A DNA stretch of 5,675 nt from Brevundimonas sp. (GTDB lineage Bacteria > Pseudomonadota > Alphaproteobacteria > Caulobacterales > Caulobacteraceae): the NCBI GenBank assembly GCA_015234495.1, contig JADGMZ010000092.1, positions 1-5,675 of the forward strand, given 5' to 3'. The notes beneath the pieces were generated by a model, which had not been told where the DNA came from, made no database searches, and saw nothing but the letters and a program-made list of their open reading frames with translations. The position numbers and the translations under genes are program-made. Each line of letters starts with the position of its first letter. The stretch's first letter is position 1. Positions 5,601 to 5,675 of this stretch are shown in pieces.

Positions 5601-5675
5601 TTGGGGCCAGTGATGCGGCGCGGGCACAGGGGGGCGGCGGCGACTTCATGCCGTTTCCGCGGGCCGGGCGCACGG

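Noticed and set aside
5491..5673. Minus-strand open frame over the clpX end and terminator
   Set aside because: It crosses the clpX terminator and the clpX coding end, is rich in Pro/Arg/Ala typical of spurious GC-rich frames, and has no recognisable motif.

Overview
The window carries the trigger factor–ClpP–ClpX protein quality-control neighbourhood of a GC-rich alphaproteobacterium, most likely a member of the Caulobacteraceae (Caulobacter, Phenylobacterium or a relative). The reasons are the high GC content, the trigger factor and ClpXP sequences, and above all an opposite-strand HAD-phosphatase gene between clpP and clpX, which is the cicA arrangement described in Caulobacter crescentus.

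Layout from left to right: the 3' end of tig (trigger factor) and its terminator; an exported protein of unknown function (paralogue A, 370-1263); clpP with its own promoter-like region and a strong terminator; a small hypothetical protein (2134-2454); a second exported protein of the same unknown family (paralogue D, 2510-3421); cicA on the minus strand, converging on paralogue D with a 6-base gap; a 189-base divergent intergenic region that must hold both the cicA and clpX promoters; and clpX with a strong terminator. The last 75 bases (5601-5675) hold no gene I can support.

Tig folds nascent proteins. ClpX unfolds tagged or regulatory proteins and feeds them to the ClpP barrel; in Caulobacter this controls cell-cycle progression. 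ClpP and ClpX look complete, with all catalytic and nucleotide-handling residues present. CicA is a HAD-IB phosphatase-like protein whose dosage matters in Caulobacter. Nothing in the sequence links the two exported paralogues or the small hypothetical gene functionally to ClpXP; they look like lineage-specific insertions into a conserved block.

The least explained items are the two paralogues bracketing clpP, each with its ribosome-binding site inside a predicted hairpin, and the possibly leaderless small gene directly behind the clpP terminator. I see no mobile element, CRISPR array, tRNA or rRNA, and no evidence of a wholly new multi-gene system.
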